Of a DNA stretch of 64,000 nt, positions 46,097 to 57,111 are shown in pieces. The position numbers and the translations under genes were made by a program. The notes under the pieces are model-generated. The model was not told where the DNA came from. It was given only the letters and a program-made list of their open reading frames with translations, and did no database searches. Source of the stretch: Streptomyces hyaluromycini (lineage in GTDB: Bacteria > Actinomycetota > Actinomycetes > Streptomycetales > Streptomycetaceae); the NCBI RefSeq assembly GCF_002217755.1, contig NZ_BCFL01000030.1:181366-245365 (forward strand), given 5' to 3'. The first letter of the stretch is position 1; the number at the start of each line of letters is the position of its first letter.

Positions 46097-47439
46097 TCGC
46101 CGCCGTTGGGCGTGCGGATGATGGTGTGGATGTGCTGCTGGGTGGGCGTGCCGTCGGGGCCGCCCATGCCACCGCCGCCCGGCCCGCCGGAGGGCATACC
46201 GCCGGTGGGCTGCCCGGTCATCTGGCCGGTGGGCTGCCCCGAGGGCCGGCCGCCGCCGGTGCCGGTCTTCGTCCCGTAGGCGAGCGGGGACTGGGCGTCG
46301 TACTCGATGAGGACGACCGGGCTGTGCACCCGGTAGTAGAAGGCCGAGGTGTCCTTGGTCGCGCCCAGCCAGTAGAAGTACGTCTGGTCCAGGTGCTTCT
46401 CCACCTCCGTCATCTTCACCCCGGCATGGCCGTCGTCCATGTAACCGACGTACACGCGGACCAGGTCGAGGAGCTTGTCCCGCTGGGCGGAGGTGAGCTC
46501 GGAGCCGGGCAGGCCCTGGTAGGCGAGGGTCAGGTTGTCGGAGCCGGCGCCCGCCTTCATGTCGGTGCCGGACTTGCTCACCTTGGAGTCGATCACCTTG
46601 GCACGCTGGGCCGAGGTGAGGGAGCGCAGCAGCGCCAGACCGGCCTTGGTCTCCGGCTTGAAGAGGGTGATCTTCTCGCCGTTGTAGGTGGCCGACGTCG
46701 GCTCGGAGCCCATGAAGGTCGGCGTCATCACGACCTGGTCGCCGAGTACGAAGTAGTTGATCGCCACGTGGTGGCCCTCGTACTGGAAACCCCACGGCTT
46801 GCTGGTCGACGGGGTGCCCATGAAGGTGAAGAAGTAGGCGCCCTCGGTCAGGGTGTCCCGGTTGCCGCCGTTGTAGTCGCCCAGGAACTGGTTGAGCTTC
46901 ATGATGTTGCGGGTCTGGGTGAGGCCCTTCGCGGACAGCGCGGCACCGAGCAGTGCGTAGCCCAGCTCCCGCTTCTTGTCCGTGATGTCACCCATCCGGA
47001 CGCCCTTGCGCTCGTAGCCGTCGACGTTGCTCCAGGCCAGCCACTCGTCGTCGGCCACGTCGAAGGTGCAGGACGTGCGCTCCTTCGCGCCGAGGCCGTC
47101 GAGGAACGCCTGCGCGGCCTTGACGACCTTGTCCGTGGAGACGTCCGTGGAGTGGATCGAGTACAGGTCGTCGACGACCTTGCCGTCCGTGGTGAGACCC
47201 GTGAAGTCCTTGTACTTGACCTCGGTCTGGCCGGGGCCCATGCCGCCGGCTCCGCCGGGGCCGCCTGAGGGCATGCCGCCGCTCGGCGCCCCGGAGGGCG
47301 AACTCGACGCGTTCGACGAGCCGTTGGAGCAGCCGGTCATGGTCGCCAGCGCGGCGGCACCGCCGGCGAGCAGCGCCTTGTTCATGAACCAGCGGCGGCT
47401 GCGCTCGGCTTCGGGGGTGCGGGGGTGGTGTCCGTGCAT
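46051..47439 (-). CDS. DUF3500-family exported lipoprotein
   Basis: A 462-residue protein. The twin-Arg start ERSRRWFMNKALLAGGAAAL ends in lipobox-like MTGC. The central region from about residue 70 to 380 matches DUF3500 by its VDDEWLAWSNVDGYERKG-like and GYALLGAALSAKG segments and a histidine-containing EGHHVAINY. Gly/Met/Pro linkers flank it on both sides and share GGMPSGGPGG. The function is unknown. The ATG at 47439 is preferred for the signal length. The 3' end overlaps olsA. Confidence 0.8.
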   Translation of the reverse strand: MHGHHPRTPEAERSRRWFMNKALLAGGAAALATMTGCSNGSSNASSSPSGAPSGGMPSGGPGGAGGMGPGQTEVKYKDFTGLTTDGKVVDDLYSIHSTDVSTDKVVKAAQAFLDGLGAKERTSCTFDVADDEWLAWSNVDGYERKGVRMGDITDKKRELGYALLGAALSAKGLTQTRNIMKLNQFLGDYNGGNRDTLTEGAYFFTFMGTPSTSKPWGFQYEGHHVAINYFVLGDQVVMTPTFMGSEPTSATYNGEKITLFKPETKAGLALLRSLTSAQRAKVIDSKVSKSGTDMKAGAGSDNLTLAYQGLPGSELTSAQRDKLLDLVRVYVGYMDDGHAGVKMTEVEKHLDQTYFYWLGATKDTSAFYYRVHSPVVLIEYDAQSPLAYGTKTGTGGGRPSGQPTGQMTGQPTGGMPSGGPGGGGMGGPDGTPTQQHIHTIIRTPNGGDYGVDLLKLHLETDH

Positions 47440-47482
47440 GCGCCCAAGGTTCCGGGGCAACCTGAAGCATTCCTGAAGGCCC

Positions 47483-49819
47483 TCAGGTGAGGGAACGGGA
47501 CAGATAGGGCGCGGTGACGCTGCCCTCGGCCCGGGCGACCTCGGCCGGTGGGCCCGCCGCGACGATCCGGCCGCCCCGGTCCCCGCCGCACGGCCCCAGG
47601 TCGATCACCCAGTCTGCGTCGGCCACGACCGCCATGTCGTGCTCGACCACCACGACCGTGTGCCCGGCGTCGACCAGCCCGTGCAACTGCCGCATCAGCA
47701 CCTCGACATCGGCCGGATGCAGTCCCGTCGTCGGCTCGTCGAGGAGGTAGAGGGTGTGGCCGCGCCGCCCGCGCTGCAACTCACCGGCCAGCTTGATGCG
47801 CTGGGCCTCGCCGCCGGACAACTCCGTGGCGGGCTGCCCGAGCCGCAGATAGCCGAGGCCCACGTCAAGGAGTGTGACCAGGCTGCGCGCGACGGCCGGG
47901 GTGTCCGCGAAGAACTCCGCCGCGCCCTCCACGGTCAGATCCAGCACCTCGGCGATGTTCCGCCCCCGGTACGTCACTTCGAGCGTCTCCGGGTTGTAGC
48001 GCGCCCCGCCGCAGTCCGGGCAGGGCGCGTAGGCGCTCGGCAGGAACAGCAGCTCCACGCTGACGAACCCCTCGCCCTGGCAGGTCTCGCACCGGCCTCC
48101 GGCCACGTTGAAGGAGAACCGTCCGACGCCGTAACCGCGCTCCCGCGCCTGCCCGGTGGCCGCGAACACCTTCCGTACGACGTCGAACAGGCCGGTGTAG
48201 GTGGCCAGGTTGGACCGCGGAGTGCGGCCGATCGGCTTCTGGTCGACCGAGACCAGACGGCCGACCCCGGCCGGCTCCTCGGTGATCTCGCCGATCAGCG
48301 TCGACTTGCCGGAACCGGACACGCCCGTCACGGCGGTGAGGACCCCGAGCGGGAACTCGGCGGTGACCGCGCGCAGGTTGTGCCGGGTGATCGGACCGAC
48401 CTGCAACCAACCCGTGGGAGAGCGGAGTTGACGTCCCAGCTTCGACTCCCGTGCGAACAGGTAGCGGGCGGTGGCCGACTCCGCGACCCCTTCCAGCTCC
48501 GCCACCGGTCCGCTGTGCAGCACCTCGCCGCCGTGCTCACCGGCCCGCGGGCCCACGTCCACCAGCCAGTCGGCGCCCCGCACCACGTCCAGGTGGTGCT
48601 CCACCACGAACACCGAGTTCCCGGCCGCCTTCAGCCGCTCCAGCACCGTGAGCAGCGCCTCGGTGTCCGCCGGGTGCAGCCCGGCCGACGGCTCGTCCAG
48701 GACGTAGACGACACCGAACAGCCCGGAGCGCAACTGGGTGGCCAGGCGGAGGCGTTGGAGCTCGCCCGCAGAGAGGGTGGGCGTCGCCCGGTCGAGGCTG
48801 AGATAGCCGAGACCCAGCTCGACGACGGGGGCGATGCGGGCGGCGAGGTCCGCGGTGAGGACCCGCACGGTCTCCGACCCGCCCCGGCCGCCCAGGAGCC
48901 GGTCCAGCTCCGTCAGCGGCAGCGCGACGAGTTCCGCGATCGTCCGGCCGGCGAATGTCACGGCGAGGGCCTCCGGCCGGAGCCTGCTGCCGCCGCACAC
49001 CGGACAGGGCGCGCTGGTCAGGAACCGCTCCGCCTTCGCCCGCAGGGCCGGGCTCCGGGAGTCCGAGAAGGTCTTCAGCACGTACCGGCGGGCGCTCATG
49101 TAGGTGCCCTGGTACGGCCGTTGGATGCGGTCGGCGTCGCGGACCGGGTGCACGGTGACCACCGGCTGGTCGTCCGTGAAGAGGATCCACTCCCGCTGCC
49201 CGGCGGGCAGTTCCCGCCACGGCCGGTCCACGTCATGGCCCAGTGCGTCCAGGATGTCCCGCAGGTTCTTGCCCTGCCAGGCGCCCGGCCAGGCCGCGAT
49301 CGCGCCCTCGCGGATGGACAGCGACGGGTCCGGGACCAGGGACTCCTCGGTCGTCCGGTGCACCCGGCCCAGGCCGTGGCACTCGGGGCAGGCGCCCGCC
49401 GCCGTGTTGGGGGAGAACGCGTCGGAATCCAGCCGCTCGGCGCCCGGCGGGTAGTCCCCGGCGCGCGAGAACAGCATGCGCAGGGAGTTGGAGAGGCTGG
49501 TGACCGTGCCGACCGAGGAGCGGGAGGTGGGGGCCGAGCGGCGCTGCTGCAGCGAGACCGCCGGCGGCAGCCCGCTGATCTCCGCGACCTTGGGCGCCCC
49601 GACCTGGTGGATCAGACGGCGCGCGTACGGGGCGACCGACTCGAAGTAGCGCCGCTGGGCCTCGGCGTAGATGGTGCCGAACGCCAGCGACGACTTGCCC
49701 GATCCGGACACCCCGCTGAAGACGGCCAGCACGTCCCGGGGGATGTCCACGTCGACACCCTTGAGGTTGTGCTCACGGGCGCCGCGGACGCGGACGTACG
49801 GGTCGTGGGGGCTGTGCAT
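47483..49819 (-). CDS. UvrA2-type ABC ATPase (excinuclease A-like)
   Basis: A 778-residue tandem ABC ATPase. Walker A motifs are GVSGSGKSSLAF (near residue 36) and GVSGSGKSTLIG (near residue 506). Zinc-finger cysteines appear in CPECHGLG, CPVCGGSRL and CETCQGEG...CPDCGGARYN. Signature motifs are TLSAGELQRLRLA and ELSGGEAQRIKLA. It is about 170 residues shorter than standard UvrA; the UvrB-binding region after the first Walker A is largely absent. That is the UvrA2 pattern, linked in the literature to resistance against DNA-binding drugs. Confidence 0.88.
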   Translation of the reverse strand: MHSPHDPYVRVRGAREHNLKGVDVDIPRDVLAVFSGVSGSGKSSLAFGTIYAEAQRRYFESVAPYARRLIHQVGAPKVAEISGLPPAVSLQQRRSAPTSRSSVGTVTSLSNSLRMLFSRAGDYPPGAERLDSDAFSPNTAAGACPECHGLGRVHRTTEESLVPDPSLSIREGAIAAWPGAWQGKNLRDILDALGHDVDRPWRELPAGQREWILFTDDQPVVTVHPVRDADRIQRPYQGTYMSARRYVLKTFSDSRSPALRAKAERFLTSAPCPVCGGSRLRPEALAVTFAGRTIAELVALPLTELDRLLGGRGGSETVRVLTADLAARIAPVVELGLGYLSLDRATPTLSAGELQRLRLATQLRSGLFGVVYVLDEPSAGLHPADTEALLTVLERLKAAGNSVFVVEHHLDVVRGADWLVDVGPRAGEHGGEVLHSGPVAELEGVAESATARYLFARESKLGRQLRSPTGWLQVGPITRHNLRAVTAEFPLGVLTAVTGVSGSGKSTLIGEITEEPAGVGRLVSVDQKPIGRTPRSNLATYTGLFDVVRKVFAATGQARERGYGVGRFSFNVAGGRCETCQGEGFVSVELLFLPSAYAPCPDCGGARYNPETLEVTYRGRNIAEVLDLTVEGAAEFFADTPAVARSLVTLLDVGLGYLRLGQPATELSGGEAQRIKLAGELQRGRRGHTLYLLDEPTTGLHPADVEVLMRQLHGLVDAGHTVVVVEHDMAVVADADWVIDLGPCGGDRGGRIVAAGPPAEVARAEGSVTAPYLSRSLT

Positions 49820-49893
49820 CGGGCGGACACTCCGTGACGGGCGGCTCGCGGGGCAGGGACAAACCCCGCGATCCTAGCCCGCGCGGCCGTTCG

Positions 49894-50085
49894 CTACTGC
49901 GGAGGGTTGCCCTGCCTCCGCTCCCGCTCGATGTAGTCGTCGGCCTGCTTCTGGGCCGCGTCGACCTGGGACTGGTACTTGTTGCCGGTCCGCTGGTCGA
50001 TCATGTCGCCGCCCTTTTCGACGCCCTTTTTGGCCTGGTCCTCGTGGCCCTTGAGCATCCCCTTGAGCTTGTCCAGCATGGACAT
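49894..50085 (-). CDS. small MT0933/Rv0909-type antitoxin-like protein
   Basis: A 63-residue basic/acidic helical protein, LDKLKGMLKGHEDQAKKGVEKGGD with a YQSQVDAAQKQADDYI end. This is the usual pattern of the MT0933 antitoxin-like family. GGAGGG lies 6 bases before the ATG. No toxin partner is next to it, so here it may be a stress-induced small protein rather than an antitoxin. It diverges from the Clp ATPase gene, with 213 bases between starts. Confidence 0.78.
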   Translation of the reverse strand: MSMLDKLKGMLKGHEDQAKKGVEKGGDMIDQRTGNKYQSQVDAAQKQADDYIERERRQGNPPQ

Positions 50086-50202
50086 GGCAGCCCTCCTCGC
50101 TGGTTGCGGCTTCCATCCCCCAGCGTCACCGGCCGGGGCGCCGTCCGCATCTCGGCGGACGTCCCCGTGCGGGCCCGGCGAGCCTGTGCGAGCTTGGAAG
50201 AC

Positions 50203-50214
50203 GCGGAATTCCGC
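50203..50214. promoter_or_regulatory. 12-base palindrome upstream of Clp ATPase
   Basis: GCGGAATTCCGC is a perfect palindrome within the divergent gap, 85 bases before the Clp gene ATG and about 120 from the small antitoxin-like gene. It does not match the HspR or ClgR consensus that I know, so its protein is unassigned. Confidence 0.35.
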
Positions 50215-50298
50215 CGATCGCGGAGGCCTCCCGAGAGGCTCTCGCGCAGCCGCCCCGCAGAGCCGCCCGCACAGCCGTCCGCAGAAAGGCCCGGCCCC

Positions 50299-52770
<2,472 letters not shown>

Positions 52771-52779
52771 CCGGTCCGG

Positions 52780-53778
52780 TCAGGAGGTCACGATCCCGGC
52801 CAGCCGCCGGTACGAGTCCAGCAGGGCCGTGCGGTCGTAGGTACTCGTGGTGACCAGCACCTCGTCGGCGGCGGTCTCCTTCAGGACCGTCTCCAGCTCG
52901 TGCGCGACCCGGTCCTCGGTGCCGGCGATGTGCCCGGTGAGAGCGGACTCGTAGAAGCCGCGTTCCTTCGCGGTCATCGTCCGGGCCTCGGCGGCCTCGG
53001 CCGGGGGCAGCGGCGGGAACGTGCCGTGGGTGCGGGAGTACGCCATCGACCAGGCCTCCGGGACGAGCAGCCGGTGCGCCGCCTCCGGGGTCCCGGCGAC
53101 GGCGATCGTCCCGGAGATCACCACGTACGGCTCGGCGGCCCAGGGGGAGGGGCGGAAGCGGTCGCGGTAGTGGCCGATGCCGCGCCGCATCTTCTCGCGG
53201 TTCCGCAGGTCGCCGATGACCATCGGCAGCCCGGCCCGGGCCGCGATGTCCGCGCCCTCGCCCATCGCCAGCACGAACGGCGGCACGCGCAGCCCCTCCG
53301 CCGGGCGGGCCCGCACCCCCGTCGGCGAGGTGCCCTCGAACCAGCCGAGCAACTCGCCGAGCTGCGCCGCGAAGTCCTCGGCGTCGTCCTTGTCCCGTCC
53401 CAGCGCCCTGCGCACGCCGTCGGTGAAGCCCACCGACCGGCCCAGCCCCATGTCGATCCGCCCCGGATACAGCGACTCCAGCACCCCGAACTGCTCGGCC
53501 ACGACCAGCGGCCGGTGGTTGGGCAGCATGACCCCGCCCGTCCCGACCCGGATGCCGCGGGTGGCGGCGGCCACGGCGGCGGCCAGCACGGTCGGCGCCG
53601 AACCCGCGACCCCGGGCACCCCGTGGTGCTCCGACACCCAGAAGCGGTGATAGCCGAGCGTCTCCACCTCCCGCGCCAGCGCCACGGTGTCCCGCAGCGC
53701 CTCGCCGGGCGCGTGCCCCTCCCGGGTGCGGGAGCGGTCGAGGACGGAGAACCGGGTCCGGGCGATGGTTGCGTTCAC
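52780..53778 (-). CDS. LLM-class flavin-dependent oxidoreductase (luciferase-like)
   Basis: A 332-residue luciferase-like monooxygenase. It starts SVLDRSRTREGHAPGEALRDT, has HRFWVSEHHGVPGVAGSAP and TRGIRVGTGGVMLPNHRPLVVAEQFG, all typical of the MsnO8/LuxAB-related branch. The substrate is unknown. The gene stands alone, convergent with the Clp gene (9 bases between stops) and divergent from the HAD gene. Confidence 0.85.
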   Translation of the reverse strand: MNATIARTRFSVLDRSRTREGHAPGEALRDTVALAREVETLGYHRFWVSEHHGVPGVAGSAPTVLAAAVAAATRGIRVGTGGVMLPNHRPLVVAEQFGVLESLYPGRIDMGLGRSVGFTDGVRRALGRDKDDAEDFAAQLGELLGWFEGTSPTGVRARPAEGLRVPPFVLAMGEGADIAARAGLPMVIGDLRNREKMRRGIGHYRDRFRPSPWAAEPYVVISGTIAVAGTPEAAHRLLVPEAWSMAYSRTHGTFPPLPPAEAAEARTMTAKERGFYESALTGHIAGTEDRVAHELETVLKETAADEVLVTTSTYDRTALLDSYRRLAGIVTS

Positions 53779-53852
53779 AAGGGGTTCAACAGCCGGGCGG
53801 CCCCAGGATTCCCGCCGTCACACGCGGTCCCTCCCCGTTCTAGGGTTGCCGC

Positions 53853-54344
53853 GTGACAGAGAGCAGCAAGCGTCCGATCGCCGTGTTCGACATCGACAAC
53901 ACGCTCGCCGACACCGCGCACCGGCAGCGGTTCCTGGAGCGCAGGCCGAGGGACTGGGACGCGTTCTTCGCGGCGGCACCGCACGATCCGCCGATCGCCG
54001 AGGGGATCGCGCTGGCCATGGCGACCGCAGAGGAATGCGAGCTCGTCTATCTGACCGGGCGGCCCGAGCGCTGCCGGCGCGACACGCTGGACTGGCTCGC
54101 CGCCCACGGGCTGCCCGAGGGACGCGTGCACATGCGGCGCAACGCCGACCGCAGGCCCGCCCGCCACACCAAGCTGGAGATCCTGCACCGGCTCGCCGAA
54201 CGGCGGGAGGTGCGCGTCCTGGTCGACGACGACGAGCTGGTGTGCGACGCCGCCGAACGGGCCGGGTTCACCGTCGTGCGGGCCCGCTGGGCCGACCGCT
54301 CGGCGGCGCTGGAGCAGGCCCAGGAGGGTGAGGGGCGGACCTGA
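53853..54344 (+). CDS. HAD-superfamily phosphatase
   Basis: A 163-residue HAD hydrolase. Motif I is FDIDNTLAD, motif II YLTGRPE, the Lys is in RHTKLEIL and motif III is VLVDDDELV. No large cap domain is present. Such small enzymes are often polynucleotide or nucleotide phosphatases. It uses a GTG start and diverges from the LLM gene. Ten bases separate its stop from the dodecin stop. Confidence 0.83.
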   Translation: MTESSKRPIAVFDIDNTLADTAHRQRFLERRPRDWDAFFAAAPHDPPIAEGIALAMATAEECELVYLTGRPERCRRDTLDWLAAHGLPEGRVHMRRNADRRPARHTKLEILHRLAERREVRVLVDDDELVCDAAERAGFTVVRARWADRSAALEQAQEGEGRT

Positions 54345-54354
54345 CGGCAGGCCG

Positions 54355-54570
54355 TCAGCCCTCGTCGTCGATGCGGAAGCCCACCTTCAGGCCCACCTGG
54401 TAGTGCTCGATCTGCCCATTCTCGATCTGGCCCCTGACCTGCGTCACCTCGAACCAGTCGAGGTTGCGCAGGGTCTGGTTGGCGCGTGCGACACCGTTGC
54501 GGATGGCCTGGTCGATGCCCTCGTGCGAGGTGCCGACGATCTCGGTGACCCGGTAGGTGTGGTTCGGCAT
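54355..54570 (-). CDS. dodecin flavin-binding protein
   Basis: A 71-residue dodecin. MPNHTYRVTEIVGTSHEGID and the WFEVTQVRGQIENG segment with the flavin-stacking Trp are diagnostic. Dodecins form dodecamers that store riboflavin or FMN or CoA. The ATG at 54570 is preceded by GAGGAGCTTCCC-type sequence. Confidence 0.9.
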   Translation of the reverse strand: MPNHTYRVTEIVGTSHEGIDQAIRNGVARANQTLRNLDWFEVTQVRGQIENGQIEHYQVGLKVGFRIDDEG

Positions 54571-54665
54571 CGGGAAGCTCCTCTCGTCGTCCCTCCACGG
54601 TGCCGCATCCGGAAGCGGAGCGCGAGGCGTCGGTTCCGGGACGCAGCCGGCTCTTGACCCTCCGT

Positions 54666-54681
54666 ATTGGTCCATACCAAA
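54666..54681. promoter_or_regulatory. DasR-like (GntR/HutC) operator
   Basis: ATTGGTCCATACCAAA resembles the dre consensus ACTGGTCTAGACCACT at 11 of 16 positions, including the core TGGTC and ACCA. Arms TTGGT and ACCAA are perfect. It lies 86 bases before the GTG of the sugar-binding lipoprotein gene. DasR control by amino sugars would fit. Confidence 0.6.
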
Positions 54682-54766
54682 ATCCCGTACACCCGCACGA
54701 GCCCCCGGTGCTCGTTCCCCCACGTCGGGCCCCTTCGGCTGTCCGCCAGACAGAACAGGACCCCCC

Positions 54767-56029
54767 GTGAGACATCTCCGCCCGCTCGCCCTCGTCTGTG
54801 TGTCCGCCGCCCTGCTGAGCGCCTGTGGAGTCCTGCCGGGCGGAGGGGGCGCGCGGCACACGGTCACGGTGTGGCTGATGCGCAACAGCGCCTCCGCGGA
54901 CTTCCTGCGTCGGTTCACCGACGACTTCGAGCACACCCACAAGGACATCCGCCTGGACATCCGCATCCAGGAGTGGACCGGCATCGTGGACAAGGTGCAG
55001 ACGGCCCTGAAGAGCGACTCCGCCGACGCGCCCGACGTCATCGAGGTCGGCAACACCCAGGTCCCGCAGTACGTCGAGGGCGGCCGGCTCACCGACCTCA
55101 CCCTGGAGTCGATGCGCGACTGGGGCAAGGAGCACTGGCTGCCCGGCCTCGCCGAGCCCGGCCGGGACGACTCCCAGCAGTACGGCATCCCCTGGTACGC
55201 CGCCAACCGGGTCGTCATCTACCGCAAGGACCTGTTCAGGAAGGCCGGGATCACCTCCCCGCCGAAGACCCGCGAGGAGTGGCTGGCCGACACCGAGAAG
55301 CTCAACTCCCGGGGGAACCAAGGGATCTACCTCGCCGGACAGGACTGGTACACCCTCTCCGGGTTCATCTGGGACGAGGGCGGCGACCTCGCCCAGGAGA
55401 CGGACGCCGGCTGGAAGGGCACCCTCGACAGCCCGGCCGCGCTGCGCGGGATGGACTTCTACCGGCAACTCCAGGCCCTGGGCAGGGGACCCGTCGACGC
55501 CGACGAGGAACACCCGCCCCAGGCGCAGGTGTTCGCGGGCGGGCAGGTGGCGCAGATCGTGGCGGTGCCCGGCCTGGCCCAGTCCGTCGTGCAGGAGAAC
55601 CCCGAACTCAAGGACCAGATCGGCTACTTCCCGGTGCCGGGACTCACCGCGGACCACCCCGGCGCCGTCTTCACCGGCGGGTCCGACCTCGTCATACCGC
55701 GGAACACCGACCGGCCCTACGACGCGACCGCCGTCGTCGGCGCGCTGGCCGGCGCCAAGTGGGACACCGAACTGGCCCGCACCATGAACTACGTGCCCAA
55801 CAAGACCACGCTGGCGGGCGCGGTGGCCGAGGAGGAGGGGGTCGCCGCCATGGCGGCGGGCGCCGCGCGCGGCAGGGCGACCCCCCACACCCCGGACTGG
55901 CCGGCCGTCGAGGCCGACAACCCGATCAAGGGCTACATGACCAAGGTGCTCGGCGGAGCGGACCCCGCGACCGAGGCCCGCCGCGCCTCCCGGCGGATCA
56001 CCGAACTACTCGCGCCGGACTTCGGGTGA
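54767..56029 (+). CDS. orphan ABC sugar-binding lipoprotein
   Basis: A 420-residue family-1 binding protein with lipobox LLSAC. VTVWLMRNS, then VIEVGNTQVPQYVEGG and YGIPWYAANRVVIYRKDLF resemble chito-oligosaccharide and other disaccharide binders. GTG 54767 is the start closest to the signal peptide. No permease genes follow: a repeat and the convergent egt operon come next. The DasR-like site upstream suggests regulation with GlcNAc metabolism. Confidence 0.85.
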   Translation: MRHLRPLALVCVSAALLSACGVLPGGGGARHTVTVWLMRNSASADFLRRFTDDFEHTHKDIRLDIRIQEWTGIVDKVQTALKSDSADAPDVIEVGNTQVPQYVEGGRLTDLTLESMRDWGKEHWLPGLAEPGRDDSQQYGIPWYAANRVVIYRKDLFRKAGITSPPKTREEWLADTEKLNSRGNQGIYLAGQDWYTLSGFIWDEGGDLAQETDAGWKGTLDSPAALRGMDFYRQLQALGRGPVDADEEHPPQAQVFAGGQVAQIVAVPGLAQSVVQENPELKDQIGYFPVPGLTADHPGAVFTGGSDLVIPRNTDRPYDATAVVGALAGAKWDTELARTMNYVPNKTTLAGAVAEEEGVAAMAAGAARGRATPHTPDWPAVEADNPIKGYMTKVLGGADPATEARRASRRITELLAPDFG

Positions 56030-56030
56030 G

Positions 56031-56112
56031 GCGCCCCCGAAGGGGCGCGGGGCTGTATTGCATGTGCGGCTACCGCCGCGTGGGCGCGACCAGCCACGAC
56101 GGCGCCGCAGAC
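56031..56112. repeat. intergenic repeat family, copy 7 (B module)
   Basis: GCGCCCCCGAAGGGGCGCGG, GGCTGTATTGCATGTGCGGC, TACCGCCGCGTGGGCGCGAC, CAGCCACGACGG. It begins one base after the binding-protein stop and ends before the convergent egtD stop. It carries the TACCGCCGCG variant. Confidence 0.74.
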
Positions 56113-56148
56113 GACCGACGACATGGCGCGGCACCTCCGGCGGAGCGC

Positions 56149-57111
56149 TCAGCGGGCGAAGCTCAGGGAGAGCGCGAAGCGGCCCTGTGAGTCGGTCCAC
56201 CAGTCGGTCAGTTCAAGGCCCGCGGTGGCCAGTTCGGCGGTCACGCCGTCCCGCCGGAACTTCGCCGACACCTCGGTGTGCAGCTCCTCGCCCGCCGTGA
56301 AGTCCACGGCCAGATCGAGCGCGGGCACCTTCACGGTCTGCGCGACCCGGGAGCGCAACCGCATCTCGATCCACTCGTTCTCGGCGTCCCACAGAGCGAC
56401 GTGGTCGAAGGTGTCCGGGTCGAAGTCGGCGCCCAGCTCCCGGTCGACCACGGCGAGGACGTTCTTGTTGAACTCGGCCGTCACCCCGGCCGCGTCGTCG
56501 TACGCCCGGACCAGCACCTCCTCGTCCTTGACCAGGTCGGTACCGAGCAGCAGCGCGTCGCCGGGCGCGAGCAGCCCGCGCACCGAGGCCAGGAACCCGG
56601 CCCGCTCGGCGGGCAGCAGGTTGCCGATCGTGCCGCCGAGGAACGCCACCAGCCGCGGCCCCGGCGTCGCGGGCAGCTCCAGCCGGGCGGTGAAGTCGGC
56701 GATCAGCGCGTGCACGGTCAGCCCCGGCCGCTCCGCGACGAGCGCCTGGCCGGCCTGCGTCAGCGCGCTCTCGCTGACGTCGACCGGGACGTACACCTCG
56801 AGACCGGTGAGCGCGTCGATGAGCAGGCGGGTCTTCTCGGAGGAGCCCGAGCCCAGCTCCACCAGGGTGCGGGCGCCGCAGGCCGCGGCGATCTCGCCGG
56901 ACCGGGTGTGCAGGATCTCCCGCTCGGCCCGGGTCGGGTAGTACTCGGGCAGCTCGGTGATCTGCTCGAACAGCTCGCTGCCCCGGGCGTCGTAGAACCA
57001 CTTCGGCGGCAGCGTCTTGGGGGTGGCGGTGAGGCCGGTCAGGACATCGGCGCGCAGCGCGGCGTCCGTCGCGTCCTCGGGAAGGGTGCGGGTGACACGG
57101 AAGGGACTCAC
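56149..57111 (-). CDS. egtD: EgtD, histidine N-alpha-methyltransferase
   Basis: A 320-residue methyltransferase. Characteristic segments are PPKWFYDARGSELFEQIT, TLVELGSGSSEKTRLL (SAM site) and GGTIGNL. It trimethylates histidine to hercynine, the first step of ergothioneine synthesis. GTG 57111 overlaps the egtC stop by 4 bases. It is the last gene of the minus-strand operon. Confidence 0.92.
   Translation of the reverse strand: MSPFRVTRTLPEDATDAALRADVLTGLTATPKTLPPKWFYDARGSELFEQITELPEYYPTRAEREILHTRSGEIAAACGARTLVELGSGSSEKTRLLIDALTGLEVYVPVDVSESALTQAGQALVAERPGLTVHALIADFTARLELPATPGPRLVAFLGGTIGNLLPAERAGFLASVRGLLAPGDALLLGTDLVKDEEVLVRAYDDAAGVTAEFNKNVLAVVDRELGADFDPDTFDHVALWDAENEWIEMRLRSRVAQTVKVPALDLAVDFTAGEELHTEVSAKFRRDGVTAELATAGLELTDWWTDSQGRFALSLSFAR

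Noticed and set aside
46051..47439. CotH kinase family assignment
   Set aside because: Similar Gly/Met-rich flanks occur in CotH-like lipoproteins, but the central segments fit DUF3500 and the kinase motifs are absent.
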